A stretch of DNA of 64,000 nucleotides, from contig NZ_BNAI01000003.1 in the NCBI RefSeq assembly GCF_014653215.1, positions 248,001-312,000 on the forward strand. The letters run 5' to 3'. A program made the position numbers and the translations under genes. The stretch is from Pseudolysinimonas yzui. Lineage in GTDB: Bacteria; Actinomycetota; Actinomycetes; Actinomycetales; Microbacteriaceae. Positions 1-10,513 of the stretch are shown here, piece after piece. The notes under the pieces are model-generated. The model made no database searches. It was given only the letters and a program-made list of their open reading frames with translations, and was not told the DNA's origin. Numbering within the stretch: position 1 is the stretch's first letter; each line of letters starts with the position of its first letter.

Positions 1-858
1 GCCGACGCGGAGGCGTCCGCGCTCCTCGGCGGGCAGATCGGTGTTGCGCATGACCGGGTTCGCCATCACGCCGGCCGTCCACATGATCGTGTCGGACTCG
101 AACGACTCACCCGTGGAGAGCTCGATCTTGCCGTTGACCGCGCTCGCGAGCTGGGTGTCGAGGTGAACCGTCGCGGCGCGCTGTGCGAGGTTCTTCAGCA
201 CCCAGTGGCTGGTCTTCAGCGACACCTCGGGCATGATGCGGCCCATCGCCTCGACGAGGTGGAAGTGCGTGTCGTCGATCGTGAGGTTCTTGTAGTGCCG
301 CAGCAGGGCCGACGCGTAGGAGCGCAGCTCGCCGAACAGCTCGATGCCGGCGAAGCCGCCGCCGACGACGACGAAGGTCAGCAGGCGGTCCCGCTCGGGG
401 CCGGCCGGCAGATTGGATGCCTTGGCGAAGCAGTCGGCGATGCGGTCGCGGATCGCGATGGCCTCTTCGATGTTCTTGAGACCGATCGCCTCATCGGCGA
501 GACCCGGAATCGGGAAGGTGCGGGTGATCGCACCCGCCGTGACGACGATGGTGTCGTAGTCGACATCCCAGGGGTCTCCGACCGCGGGCGTGACCGTGAC
601 CTTCTTCGCGGCGTGGTCGATCTTGCTGACACTTGCCGTGATGACTGTCGTCTTCTTGAGGTGGCGGCGGTGCGAAACGACCGCGTGACGCGGCTCGATC
701 GACCCGGCGGCGACCTCGGGAAGGAAGGGCTGGTAGGTCATATACGGCAGCGGGTCGACGACCGTGACCTGAGCCTCTCCACGGGCAAGGTGCTTCTGCA
801 GCTTCTTGGCCGTGTAGAAGCCGGCATAGCCACCGCCGACGATCAGGATTTTGCGCAC
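1..858 (-). CDS. ndh: Type II NADH dehydrogenase (NDH-2), C-terminus outside window
   Basis: Single-subunit, non-proton-pumping NADH:quinone oxidoreductase that feeds electrons to menaquinone at the inner face of the membrane. The visible 286 residues open with an FAD-binding Rossmann motif (KILIVGGGYAGF, residues 3-14), and a second dinucleotide motif (FVVVGGGFAGIE, about residue 160) binds NADH. Family features such as the stretch around PYMTYQPFLPEVAAG are clear. The start is GTG at 858, chosen because a GAGGAG Shine-Dalgarno lies about 10 bases upstream and the Rossmann motif begins at once. The gene runs off the left edge, so the C-terminal membrane-association helix is not seen. It is the last gene visible of a minus-strand series. 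Confidence 0.93.
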   Translation of the reverse strand, partial: MRKILIVGGGYAGFYTAKKLQKHLARGEAQVTVVDPLPYMTYQPFLPEVAAGSIEPRHAVVSHRRHLKKTTVITASVSKIDHAAKKVTVTPAVGDPWDVDYDTIVVTAGAITRTFPIPGLADEAIGLKNIEEAIAIRDRIADCFAKASNLPAGPERDRLLTFVVVGGGFAGIELFGELRSYASALLRHYKNLTIDDTHFHLVEAMGRIMPEVSLKTSHWVLKNLAQRAATVHLDTQLASAVNGKIELSTGESFESDTIMWTAGVMANPVMRNTDLPAEERGRLRVG

Positions 859-891
859 GTTACAAGGACTCCTCGCTGGATTACCACCAAT

Positions 892-2109
892 CTACCGCGA
901 ACGCGACGACCGATTTCCCCGCACCGCCCCGACGGCGAGGCCACCGATGACGAACACCATCAGCGCGACCGCGAACAGGGGCGCCCCGACGAGTTGGAGG
1001 CTGACGAGACTCGGCAGCAGGACCCCGGTCGGATCCGGCACCCCGCGGTCGGGCTCGCGCTCCGGTGCCGCGATCGCCTCGGACGGCTCGGGGGTCGGGT
1101 CGGCTCGACGGTTGATGCGCACCCACTCGGCGAGATCACCCATCGGGTTCGCCGTCACCTCGGGCACCGTGGCGGAGACCGCGGCGCTCGCGTCGACGTA
1201 GCCGAACCCATAGGTGAAGTCGGCACCGGCCGGCCCGGTGTCGTGGGCGGTCGCGACGATCCGGTTGATCACGTTCGCGGCGTCGAGGTCCGGATGCGCG
1301 GCCCGCACCAACGCGACCACGCCGGCGACGATCGGCGTCGCGCCGCTCGTCCCCGCCCAGGTGATGTACCGACCGGCCGGGGTGACGCCGACGAGGCGTT
1401 CACTGGGCGCCGCGACCCCGATCGTGATGCCCTGCGCCGACGCGTTCCAGGACGCCTGACCGTTCTCGTCGACCCCGCCGACGGTGAGCACGCCGGGGAT
1501 GGTCGCGGGAGCGCCGACCTCGACCGAACCGCTGCCGCGATTGCCGGCCGCCGCGACCACGACCACGTCGTGCTCGGCGGCGTAGAGGAAGGCGTCGTCC
1601 CAGCTCTCCGGCCAATCGAGGGTGTTGCGCGACAGCGACATGTTGATGACATCCGCCCCGTTGTCGACCGCCCACGTCACGGCGTCGGCGATCTGGCCGT
1701 CGGAGTCGCCGTCGAACCCGACCGAGATGGTGAGCAGGGATGCCTCCGGCGCCGCCCCGATGACACCGGAGGTCGCACCGGTGCCCCGCCCCGCGGCGAG
1801 CGAGGCGACGAGGGTTCCGTGCTCGGGGTTCTCACCGATCGGCCGCTGCCCGTCGGGTGACCCGACGCCCGAGAAGTCGGTTCCCCCGACGACCGCACCC
1901 GCGAGGTCGGCGACCCCACCCGCGACCCCGGTGTCGATGATCGCGATCGTCACGCCGGCTCCGCGGGTCACCGCCCACGCGTCGCGGATTCCGTAGTCGT
2001 CGAGCCAGTACTCGCGGTCGCGCACCGCATCCCCGGGCGTGGCCTGCGCCGCCGGGGCGAACGCCAGAACCGCTGCGGCCGCCAGCACGAGCGCGAGCGC
2101 CCGCCTCAT
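892..2109 (-). CDS. Membrane-anchored subtilisin-like serine protease (S8, mycosin-like layout)
   Basis: Secreted peptidase of 405 residues. Residues 1-23 are a signal peptide ending AQA. The catalytic triad is complete: Asp59 in IIDTGVAG, His97 in EHGTLVAS, Ser255 in GTSGATPIVAG, with the oxyanion Asn190 in AAAGN. A Pro-rich linker follows, then one C-terminal membrane helix (about 375-397) and a basic tail, the layout of mycosins. No ESX/type VII genes are nearby, so a role in such a system is not supported here. The start ATG overlaps the stop of the DUF501 gene by 4 bases, so they are translationally coupled. A longer upstream reading exists but would place the signal peptide internally. 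Confidence 0.9.
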   Translation of the reverse strand: MRRALALVLAAAAVLAFAPAAQATPGDAVRDREYWLDDYGIRDAWAVTRGAGVTIAIIDTGVAGGVADLAGAVVGGTDFSGVGSPDGQRPIGENPEHGTLVASLAAGRGTGATSGVIGAAPEASLLTISVGFDGDSDGQIADAVTWAVDNGADVINMSLSRNTLDWPESWDDAFLYAAEHDVVVVAAAGNRGSGSVEVGAPATIPGVLTVGGVDENGQASWNASAQGITIGVAAPSERLVGVTPAGRYITWAGTSGATPIVAGVVALVRAAHPDLDAANVINRIVATAHDTGPAGADFTYGFGYVDASAAVSATVPEVTANPMGDLAEWVRINRRADPTPEPSEAIAAPEREPDRGVPDPTGVLLPSLVSLQLVGAPLFAVALMVFVIGGLAVGAVRGNRSSRSR

Positions 2110-2639
2110 CGGGGTTCCGACACCGCCCGCAGGGCCGCACCCGGCTCGGCGCACTCGCAGCGCGCCGGCGACCAGGTGCACCGCTCGAGCGCGCGATCGC
2201 CGATCGGGTTCACCCCGGTGCCCGCGGCGAGCGCGTGCCCGGCGAGCGCATGCAGGCACTTCACCCGGTCGGGCATCCCGCCGGCCGAGAACCCGGCGAT
2301 CTCGTCGACGACCTCGATCGTCTCGCGGTCGGCGAGGTAGCTCGCGTGGGCGGCGCGGTAGGCATCCGCCACCTCATCGTCGGCCAGTTCAGCCGCCAGC
2401 TCGCTCATGACCCCCGTCGCCTCGAGGGTCGAGATCGCCGCGGTCGCCGCCGGATGCGACAGGTAGTAGAGAGTGGGGAACGGCGTGCCGTCGGGAAGCC
2501 GCGGGGCCGTCGCGACGACCGTCGGGTTGCCGCACACGCAGCGCGCGGCGATGCCGACGACGCCGCGGGCGGGGCGGCCGAGCTGAGATGAGACGACGGC
2601 GATCTCGGCGGCGGTCGGCTCGGGGAAGGGCGGACGCAT
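2106..2639 (-). CDS. DUF501 family protein
   Basis: A 177-residue protein of the DUF501 family, which is widespread in Actinobacteria and almost always encoded next to eno and the septum-formation initiator; function unknown. Visible features are a Cys pair in the N-terminal third (RCVCGNP, about 33-39), the strongly conserved region LPDGTPFPTLYYLSHP (about 48-63), and further Cys residues in CLHALAGH and at the C-terminus (CTWSPARCEC), suggesting a metal or redox site (inference). It overlaps the upstream gene by one base and the downstream protease by four, so all three are one transcription unit. Confidence 0.88.
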   Translation of the reverse strand: MRPPFPEPTAAEIAVVSSQLGRPARGVVGIAARCVCGNPTVVATAPRLPDGTPFPTLYYLSHPAATAAISTLEATGVMSELAAELADDEVADAYRAAHASYLADRETIEVVDEIAGFSAGGMPDRVKCLHALAGHALAAGTGVNPIGDRALERCTWSPARCECAEPGAALRAVSEPR

Positions 2640-3151
2640 CAGCCGCCCTGCTGCGGGCTCTCGAGCTGCGCGGGAGTCGCATCCGTCAGCCCTGCCTCGT
2701 AGACGGTGGACAGCAGTGCGCGCACCCAGTCGACCTGCGTCGTCTGGATCTCGTCGCTGATCGGCAGGCCGCCCTCGTCGAGACCGTCCTGGTCGTCGCC
2801 GATCACCAGGAAGGTGATGTCGCCCGGATACACGTAGTAGAGCCGGTCGCGCGCTTGCGCCTCGATGTAGGCCGGGTCACTCCAACGGTCGATCTCGGCG
2901 GTCAGATCGTCGACATCCTCCTGGGCGAGCCGCACCGACTCTTCGAGCGCGGCGATCTGCTGACGCTGCTCGACGAAGGTCTTCAGGCTCGGCGCGAGCA
3001 CGACGAGAGCCGCGACGACGAGCAGCAGCATCGAGAGCGCGAACCCCGAGAGCCGGAAGTTGCGCAGCCAGGCGGCCGTGCGGGGCTCCTCGGGCATCGC
3101 GACGGGCACGTTCCGCGTTCGCTCACGCGTCGGTCGCTGCACCCGGGCCAT
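2639..3151 (-). CDS. Septum formation initiator, DivIC/FtsB-like
   Basis: Bitopic cell-division protein of 170 residues. A short basic cytoplasmic segment precedes one membrane helix (about residues 36-57), then a coiled coil (about 58-95, EQRQQIAALEESVRLAQEDV) and the family motif ARDRLYYVYPGD (about 100-111). Proteins of this type link FtsQ/FtsL to the divisome. Eno-divIC-DUF501 is a conserved actinobacterial order. A TAACCT hexamer lies six bases before the ATG, so this gene probably has its own leaderless promoter between it and enolase. Confidence 0.9.
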   Translation of the reverse strand: MARVQRPTRERTRNVPVAMPEEPRTAAWLRNFRLSGFALSMLLLVVAALVVLAPSLKTFVEQRQQIAALEESVRLAQEDVDDLTAEIDRWSDPAYIEAQARDRLYYVYPGDITFLVIGDDQDGLDEGGLPISDEIQTTQVDWVRALLSTVYEAGLTDATPAQLESPQQGG

Positions 3152-3157
3152 ACGTCA

Positions 3158-3163
3158 AGGTTA
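3158..3163 (-). promoter_or_regulatory. Predicted -10 box of a leaderless transcript (DivIC-like gene)
   Basis: On the minus strand TAACCT ends six bases before the ATG at 3151, which would put the first transcribed base at or next to the start codon. No Shine-Dalgarno is present in the six-base gap. Confidence 0.5.
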
Positions 3164-3166
3164 GGT

Positions 3167-3213
3167 CTCTCGGTGGTCGAGCAGCCGCGCAGCGGCGTGT
3201 CGACCACCGAGAG
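3167..3213. terminator. Long hairpin after enolase, REP-like
   Basis: CTCTCGGTGGTCGA (3167-3180) pairs perfectly with TCGACCACCGAGAG (3200-3213), a 14-bp stem with a 19-base GC-rich loop that itself holds GCCGCGCAGCGGC. It begins four bases after the enolase stop codon, so it most likely ends enolase transcription. There is no U-tract. Similar GGTGGTCGA...TCGACCACC palindromes are, from memory, common intergenic repeats in this family of bacteria. Confidence 0.65.
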
Positions 3214-3216
3214 GAA

Positions 3217-5852
<2,636 letters not shown>

Positions 5853-5888
5853 CCCCCTAGTCTGTCGGAGAAGTCAGCCCAGCTCCGG

Positions 5889-6428
5889 TCAGCCCAGCCC
5901 CGGGCAACCGAGTCCCTGCGCGACTCGAGCCCAGTAGCCGACCTGCGCGACGGTCGTGGCGAGCACGACGATCTCGCGTTCGGTGAAGTGCGCGTTCAGC
6001 CGATCCGCCATGTCTCGGGGCACGGCGACCGGGGTCGCCGACAGCACCCGGGCGTACTCGATGGCGAGGCGCTCCGCCGCGTCGAGGGTCGCGACGTCGG
6101 CGGCATCCCGGCGCCCCTGCACGACCGCGAGCTCGTCGTCGGTGAGGTGCTTCTGCCAGTCGCGACCGTTGAAACCGACGCAGAACGGGCAGTCGGTGAC
6201 GGACGAGACGGTCATGCGCACGAGCTTGAGCATCCGCTCGTCGACCCGGCCGACATCGTGGGCGACCAGGGCCTCCATGACGCCCGCGCCGATCGCGGCT
6301 CTCGGGTACCAGGTGAGCAGCCGCGCGACCAGGGTGTCTTCCCCGGAGGCGCGCTTGGCGATCCAGAGCCCGAGCCGCAGCGGAAACGGGATGCGTCGCG
6401 GGGGCGCGATGAACGCGGGCAGAGTCAT
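5889..6428 (-). CDS. Carboxymuconolactone decarboxylase / AhpD-like protein
   Basis: A 179-residue all-helical protein of the CMD/AhpD family. The diagnostic redox motif is present as TDCPFCVGFNG (about residues 90-100), with two Cys two residues apart and a His-less acceptor further on, so a peroxidase or disulfide-reductase type activity is more likely than true decarboxylase activity (inference from the CxxC). The start at 6428 is supported by a G-rich stretch upstream and by the conserved length; longer upstream reading overlaps the next gene. It lies 22 bases after the gamma-carbonic-anhydrase-like gene and is probably cotranscribed with it. Confidence 0.8.
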   Translation of the reverse strand: MTLPAFIAPPRRIPFPLRLGLWIAKRASGEDTLVARLLTWYPRAAIGAGVMEALVAHDVGRVDERMLKLVRMTVSSVTDCPFCVGFNGRDWQKHLTDDELAVVQGRRDAADVATLDAAERLAIEYARVLSATPVAVPRDMADRLNAHFTEREIVVLATTVAQVGYWARVAQGLGCPGLG

Positions 6429-6450
6429 CTGCCCATCTTCACCCCACAGA

Positions 6451-7050
6451 TCAGCCGATGGGGTGGTCGTCGGCGTGGCGAGAGAGGTGCCGCGCGTACC
6501 GCTCGGTGAGCTGCACCATGAGGTCGGGGGTGTCGCGGTCGAGGCCGAACACGTAGCCCGGGAAGTCGAGCTGCAGCTGGCGTGCCCAGATCTCTTCGTG
6601 CTTGTCGGGCGAGAACATCTCGACCGGCGAGCCGACGGCCACCCAGCCGATCGGCACGACCGACTCCGGCGGAAGCTCGGTGCGCAGGTGCACGACGGCG
6701 TTGATGCGCACCTCGCTGCGATCGCCGATGACGGCCCCGTTGAAGATGCGGGCACCCGTGGCGATGAAGACCTCTTCGCCGACCCGGGCACCGGAGATCG
6801 AGGCGAGCGGGCCGACCAGGCAGTGGTCGCCGATGCGGAGCGGATCGGATGAACTCGCCCGCAGCACCGCGTTCTCCATGACGATGACGTGCTCGCCGAG
6901 CACGATCGGCCCGCCCTCGGCGCTGATCACGGCACCGTGCAGCACCTGGCAGTCGGCGCCGATCGTCACGTCACCGCTGACGACGGCTCCCGGCGCGACG
7001 ACGGCGTCGGGATGGATGCGCGGGCTCTGCCCGAGGTGTTCGACGAGCAT
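6451..7050 (-). CDS. Gamma-carbonic-anhydrase-like hexapeptide-repeat protein
   Basis: A 199-residue left-handed beta-helix protein. Residues about 12-135 are hexapeptide repeats of the form [IV]-x-x-[GA]-x-x, for example VVAPGAVVSGDVTIGADC and VFIATGARIFNGAVIGDRS, followed by a C-terminal helix (about 150-190). The family includes gamma-carbonic anhydrases and acyltransferase relatives. The three zinc His of active enzymes are not all in the expected places, so catalysis is uncertain. A TAGGCT hexamer six bases before the ATG suggests a leaderless start; its first three bases are also the stop codon of the upstream gene. Confidence 0.75.
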   Translation of the reverse strand: MLVEHLGQSPRIHPDAVVAPGAVVSGDVTIGADCQVLHGAVISAEGGPIVLGEHVIVMENAVLRASSSDPLRIGDHCLVGPLASISGARVGEEVFIATGARIFNGAVIGDRSEVRINAVVHLRTELPPESVVPIGWVAVGSPVEMFSPDKHEEIWARQLQLDFPGYVFGLDRDTPDLMVQLTERYARHLSRHADDHPIG

Positions 7051-7056
7051 GCGCCG

Positions 7057-7062
7057 AGCCTA
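7057..7062 (-). promoter_or_regulatory. Predicted -10 box of a leaderless transcript
   Basis: Minus-strand TAGGCT ends six bases before the ATG at 7050. The TAG of the hexamer is the stop codon of the membrane-protein gene ending at 7060. Confidence 0.4.
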
Positions 7063-7719
7063 CGCCGCCGACGCCGTGCTGCCGTTGTCGGCGGAGCGGC
7101 GATACTGCGAACGCACGACGACCCGACCGTGGGGCAGCGAGCACGCGACGGCGAACACGATCATGAGGGCCAGGAAGGTCACGCCGGTCCAGACGCGACG
7201 GGGCTCCCAGTCCGCACCGACCGGCAACTCGAATCCGGACGTGAAGGATCCGAGTGCGAAGAGGGTGCCCGCGACGAGGTAGGCGAGGGCGATGACGCCG
7301 GACACGATGCGCAGCCAGAGCGGTCCGCGCCGCGAGAGCGCGTAGCCGCCGAGGATCCCGAACAGCGGCACCGCGACCGCGCCGCCGCCGATGCCGGTCG
7401 TCACGAGCGCCTCGAACCCACCCGGCACGAACAGGGGCGCCGTGAAGAGGAGCGGCGCCGCGGCCAGCCAACGCCACCCCGGGCGCCCTGCCGTGCGGCG
7501 GGCGTAGTCGGCGAGGCCGAGCAGCAGGCCCGCGAGTGCCCCGGGCAGGAGGATCAGCACGAAGGTTCCGACCCAGTCGAACTCCGACCCGCGGCCGGCG
7601 ATCTCCGCCATCCAGCCGCGGAATGAGGCGGCCCAGGCGATGCCGCCGACGGCCCCGAGTGCTGCCGAGGGGAAGGCACCGAGGGTGCGCCAGTCGGGCA
7701 GGTCGATCGTCGCGGGCAT
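7060..7719 (-). CDS. Integral membrane protein, unknown function
   Basis: A 219-residue protein with about six hydrophobic segments (roughly residues 18-36, 52-72, 84-104, 115-133, 145-165 and 180-198) and no recognised family motif. It has few charged residues inside the segments and a short basic C-terminus. Two starts are possible. GTG-free ATG at 7719 is preferred because GGGGAAGG lies about 7 bases upstream; an in-frame ATG at 7761 would add a basic extension but has no ribosome-binding site. It is divergent from the ABC exporter genes. I do not recognise its function. Confidence 0.7.
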   Translation of the reverse strand: MPATIDLPDWRTLGAFPSAALGAVGGIAWAASFRGWMAEIAGRGSEFDWVGTFVLILLPGALAGLLLGLADYARRTAGRPGWRWLAAAPLLFTAPLFVPGGFEALVTTGIGGGAVAVPLFGILGGYALSRRGPLWLRIVSGVIALAYLVAGTLFALGSFTSGFELPVGADWEPRRVWTGVTFLALMIVFAVACSLPHGRVVVRSQYRRSADNGSTASAA

Positions 7720-7812
7720 TGCACGCCTTCCCCGCCGCCCGACGGCGGCGGTCACGCCCATTACTAGCGGCTCGCCCGCCCGCGCGGCAAGAGCAGGGGT
7801 CGTCGTCGGTGT

Positions 7813-7818
7813 TAGGGT
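7813..7818 (+). promoter_or_regulatory. Predicted -10 box of a leaderless transcript (ABC exporter)
   Basis: TAGGGT ends six bases before the ATG at 7825 and there is no Shine-Dalgarno in between. Confidence 0.5.
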
Positions 7819-7824
7819 CTGGGC

Positions 7825-8748
7825 ATGGCCGAGGGTCCCTCAGCATCAGGAATCGTCGCGACCGGGTTGGCCCGGTCGTTCGGATCCGTGCAGGCGGTGC
7901 GCGACGTGACCTTCGAGGCGCGACCCGGCGAGATCACGGCTCTCATCGGCCCGAACGGCTCCGGCAAGACGACGCTGTTGCTCATGCTCGCCTCTCTGCT
8001 CGCGCCGGAACGCGGCGAGATCCGCGTCGCGGGTCACGACCCCGTCGCCGACCCGACCGCGGTGCGCCGGGTCATGGGCTGGATGCCGGACGTGCTCGGA
8101 TCGTGGGCGCCGCTGTCGGTGCGCACGACGCTCGAACTCACGGCTCGGCTCTACGGCATCCCGAAGCAGGTGGCCCGCGACCGGGCCGAGGAGCTCATCG
8201 AACTGGTCGACCTCCTCCCCCTCGCCGACCGGCCGACGCGGGTGCTGTCGCGGGGCCAGAAGCAGCGGCTCAGTCTCGCCCGGGCCCTCGTGCACTCCCC
8301 CGAGGTGTTGCTGCTCGACGAACCGGCGTCGGGTCTCGACCCCGGGGCTCGGGTCGCCCTGCGCAAGCTGCTGCGCCAGCTCGCCGACGGCGGACGCACC
8401 ATCCTGGTCTCGAGCCACGTGCTCGCCGAACTCGAAGAGATGGCCGACGCCGCCGTGTATCTCGACGCCGGGGTGACCGCCAGTGCCGAGCGCATCGCGG
8501 CCGCACGAGCCGCCGGACGCGAGTGGCGCATCCGCTCACTCGACGCCACCGCGTTGCGCGAGGCGCTCGGGTCGACGGCGGCCCGCTGGGAGGGAGCCGA
8601 CGCGATCGTGGCGTTGACCGACGACACGGCCGCAACGCAGCTTCTGGCGCGCCTGGTCGCCGACGGCGTGCCGGTGCTGCTGTTCGCGCCCTCGGTGGGC
8701 GACCTCGAGCAGACCTTCCTCGGGCTGTCGACGGGAGCGTCGTCATGA
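7825..8748 (+). CDS. ABC exporter ATP-binding protein
   Basis: ATPase subunit (307 residues) of a two-gene ABC-2-type exporter. Walker A is GPNGSGKTT (about 43-51), the Q-loop region is followed by the signature LSRGQKQRLSLARAL (about 137-151), Walker B and D-loop are VLLLDEPASGLDP (about 157-169), and the switch His is in VSSHVL (about 193). A C-terminal extension of about 100 residues after the ATPase fold resembles those of drug or lantibiotic-immunity type exporters. The substrate cannot be told. Its stop overlaps the start of the permease gene by four bases. Confidence 0.93.
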   Translation: MAEGPSASGIVATGLARSFGSVQAVRDVTFEARPGEITALIGPNGSGKTTLLLMLASLLAPERGEIRVAGHDPVADPTAVRRVMGWMPDVLGSWAPLSVRTTLELTARLYGIPKQVARDRAEELIELVDLLPLADRPTRVLSRGQKQRLSLARALVHSPEVLLLDEPASGLDPGARVALRKLLRQLADGGRTILVSSHVLAELEEMADAAVYLDAGVTASAERIAAARAAGREWRIRSLDATALREALGSTAARWEGADAIVALTDDTAATQLLARLVADGVPVLLFAPSVGDLEQTFLGLSTGASS

Positions 8749-9827
8749 CCGCGGCGCTCACGGGCATCTGGACGATCGCGTCGATCGAACTGCGACAGCG
8801 GGTGCGCGGATCGGCCTGGTACGTGCTGCTCGGAGTCTTCGTCGCGCTCACGCTCATCGTCACGATCGGCGCGACGCTCGCGCTGAGCTACGCCCCCGAA
8901 CCCGGCAGCGCGCTCTACTCGATCGTCGTCTACTTCGTGCTGCTGCTCGCGACCCTGGTGACCCCCGCCCTCTCGGGCAACGCCATCAACGGCGACCGGG
9001 ATGCCGGCACCCTCGCCACGACGCAGGTCACCCTCGTCTCGACGACGCAGATCGTGCTCGGCAAGTTCCTCGCCGCCTGGCTCTCCTCGCTCGCCTTCCT
9101 GGTCGCGGCGGTGCCGTTCATCGCGTACTCGTTCGTGCTCAGCGAGGTGCCTCCGCTCACGGTCGCCACGTCACTCGGGGTGCTCGTCATCGAGCTGGCC
9201 GTCGTCTCGGCGGTCGGCGTCGGACTGTCGGGGCTGCTGCGCCGACCGCTGTTCTCGGTCGTCGTCACCTACCTCGTCGTGGCGCTCCTGAGCGTCGGAA
9301 CCCTCATCGCGTTCGGCATCGCCGGCACCGCGATCCAGTCGCCCGTGACGGCGACGAACCGTGGCATCGACTGGGCTCAGTACGAGGGCGACGAGGTCGA
9401 GTACGACCCGCAGACCGGGTTGCCCCGGGGCGCCGAATGCACACTCGTCTCGACCTACGAATACAACGCGCCGCGCTTCGACTACGTCTGGTGGCTGCTC
9501 GCGGCGAACCCGTACGTCGTCGTCGCTGATGCCGCGCCGACGGCGTACGACGCGAACGACTACCCGGTCGACGTCTTCGGGTGGATCAAGGCCGGCGTGC
9601 GCGGCGTGCAGCAGGCGCCCGACCTGACGCCGCTGTGGGACGAGTGCGATCCCGAGTCGTGGAACGGCCAGGGCCCCTCGACCCGCGACCTCATCGAGAA
9701 CTCGACACCGAGCTGGTTCGTCGGGCTCGCGATCCACGTCGTGCTGGGCGGTGCCCTGCTGGTCGGCGCGGTCGGGGCGACACGCACCCCCGCGCGACGC
9801 CTGAGTCCCGGCAGCCGGATCGCCTGA
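8745..9827 (+). CDS. ABC exporter permease
   Basis: A 360-residue membrane subunit partnering the upstream ATPase. Hydrophobic segments lie at about residues 20-42, 57-77, 105-130, 138-160, 168-190 and near the C-terminus (about 325-347). A long extracytoplasmic loop (about 200-315) rich in Tyr, Asp and Pro separates the last two helices. The segment ALSGNAINGDRDAGTLATTQ (about 72-90) is characteristic of ABC-2-type permeases. The start at 8745 is set by the ATGA overlap; longer readings run through the ATPase gene and are shadows. Confidence 0.88.
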   Translation: MTAALTGIWTIASIELRQRVRGSAWYVLLGVFVALTLIVTIGATLALSYAPEPGSALYSIVVYFVLLLATLVTPALSGNAINGDRDAGTLATTQVTLVSTTQIVLGKFLAAWLSSLAFLVAAVPFIAYSFVLSEVPPLTVATSLGVLVIELAVVSAVGVGLSGLLRRPLFSVVVTYLVVALLSVGTLIAFGIAGTAIQSPVTATNRGIDWAQYEGDEVEYDPQTGLPRGAECTLVSTYEYNAPRFDYVWWLLAANPYVVVADAAPTAYDANDYPVDVFGWIKAGVRGVQQAPDLTPLWDECDPESWNGQGPSTRDLIENSTPSWFVGLAIHVVLGGALLVGAVGATRTPARRLSPGSRIA

Positions 9828-9848
9828 GCGTCAGGACCCGCACACCGG

Positions 9849-10487
9849 TCAGGCCGACTCGGCGAGCGCCACCCGATCGCGCAGCGACCGCAGGGCACCG
9901 CGCAGCGCGCGTTCGGCATCCAGACCCTGAGCCCGGGCTCCGGCGACGACCGCGAGCAGCTGCGCACCGAGCTCGTCCTCGGTGGCCGGCACCGGCGCCG
10001 GCTCGACGGTGACGCCGACCTTCTCGGCGCGACCGAGCGCCTTGTCGGCGAGGGCGAGCCCGGGCATCCCGGCCGGGATCCCCTCGAGCACGCTCGTGCG
10101 GTGCGCCTTCTCGACCGCCTTGACCGCCTCCCAGGTGGCGACCACGGCATCCGGGGTCTCGGCGATCACGTCACCGAAGACGTGCGGATGCCGCCCCTTC
10201 ATCTTGTGCGTCATGTGCTCGGCGACGTCCTCGAGCGTGAAGCGGCCCGCCTCGGCCGCGATGTCGGCGTGGAACAGCACCTGGTAGAGCACGTCACCGA
10301 GCTCCTCGACCAACTCGTCGTCGTCGCCCGACTCGATCGCCTCGACCAGTTCGGCGCTCTCCTCGACGAGGTACTGCACGAGCGAGGCGTGGGTCTGGTC
10401 GCGATCCCAGGCGCAGCCCCCGGGCGCGCGCAGGCGTTCGAGCGTCGCGATCAGTTCGTCGAGACGAGGATGCGGGGCATCGGTCAT
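9849..10487 (-). CDS. mazG: Nucleoside triphosphate pyrophosphohydrolase MazG
   Basis: Hydrolyses NTPs and dNTPs to monophosphates, a housekeeping or stress function. The 212-residue protein carries the MazG metal-binding motif EESAELVEAIE (about residues 42-52, the ExxE half) and DELVEELGDVLYQVLFHADI (about 57-76, the ExxD half), preceded by the typical GGCAWDRDQTH. It is the short single-domain form. The ATG at 10487 is preceded by GAGGATGG. The MazG gene next to mfd and eno is a conserved actinobacterial arrangement, although here an MFS gene and a protease gene lie between. Confidence 0.93.
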   Translation of the reverse strand: MTDAPHPRLDELIATLERLRAPGGCAWDRDQTHASLVQYLVEESAELVEAIESGDDDELVEELGDVLYQVLFHADIAAEAGRFTLEDVAEHMTHKMKGRHPHVFGDVIAETPDAVVATWEAVKAVEKAHRTSVLEGIPAGMPGLALADKALGRAEKVGVTVEPAPVPATEDELGAQLLAVVAGARAQGLDAERALRGALRSLRDRVALAESA

Positions 10488-10513
10488 GCCGCCATCCTCA
10501 CATCTCGGGAGAG

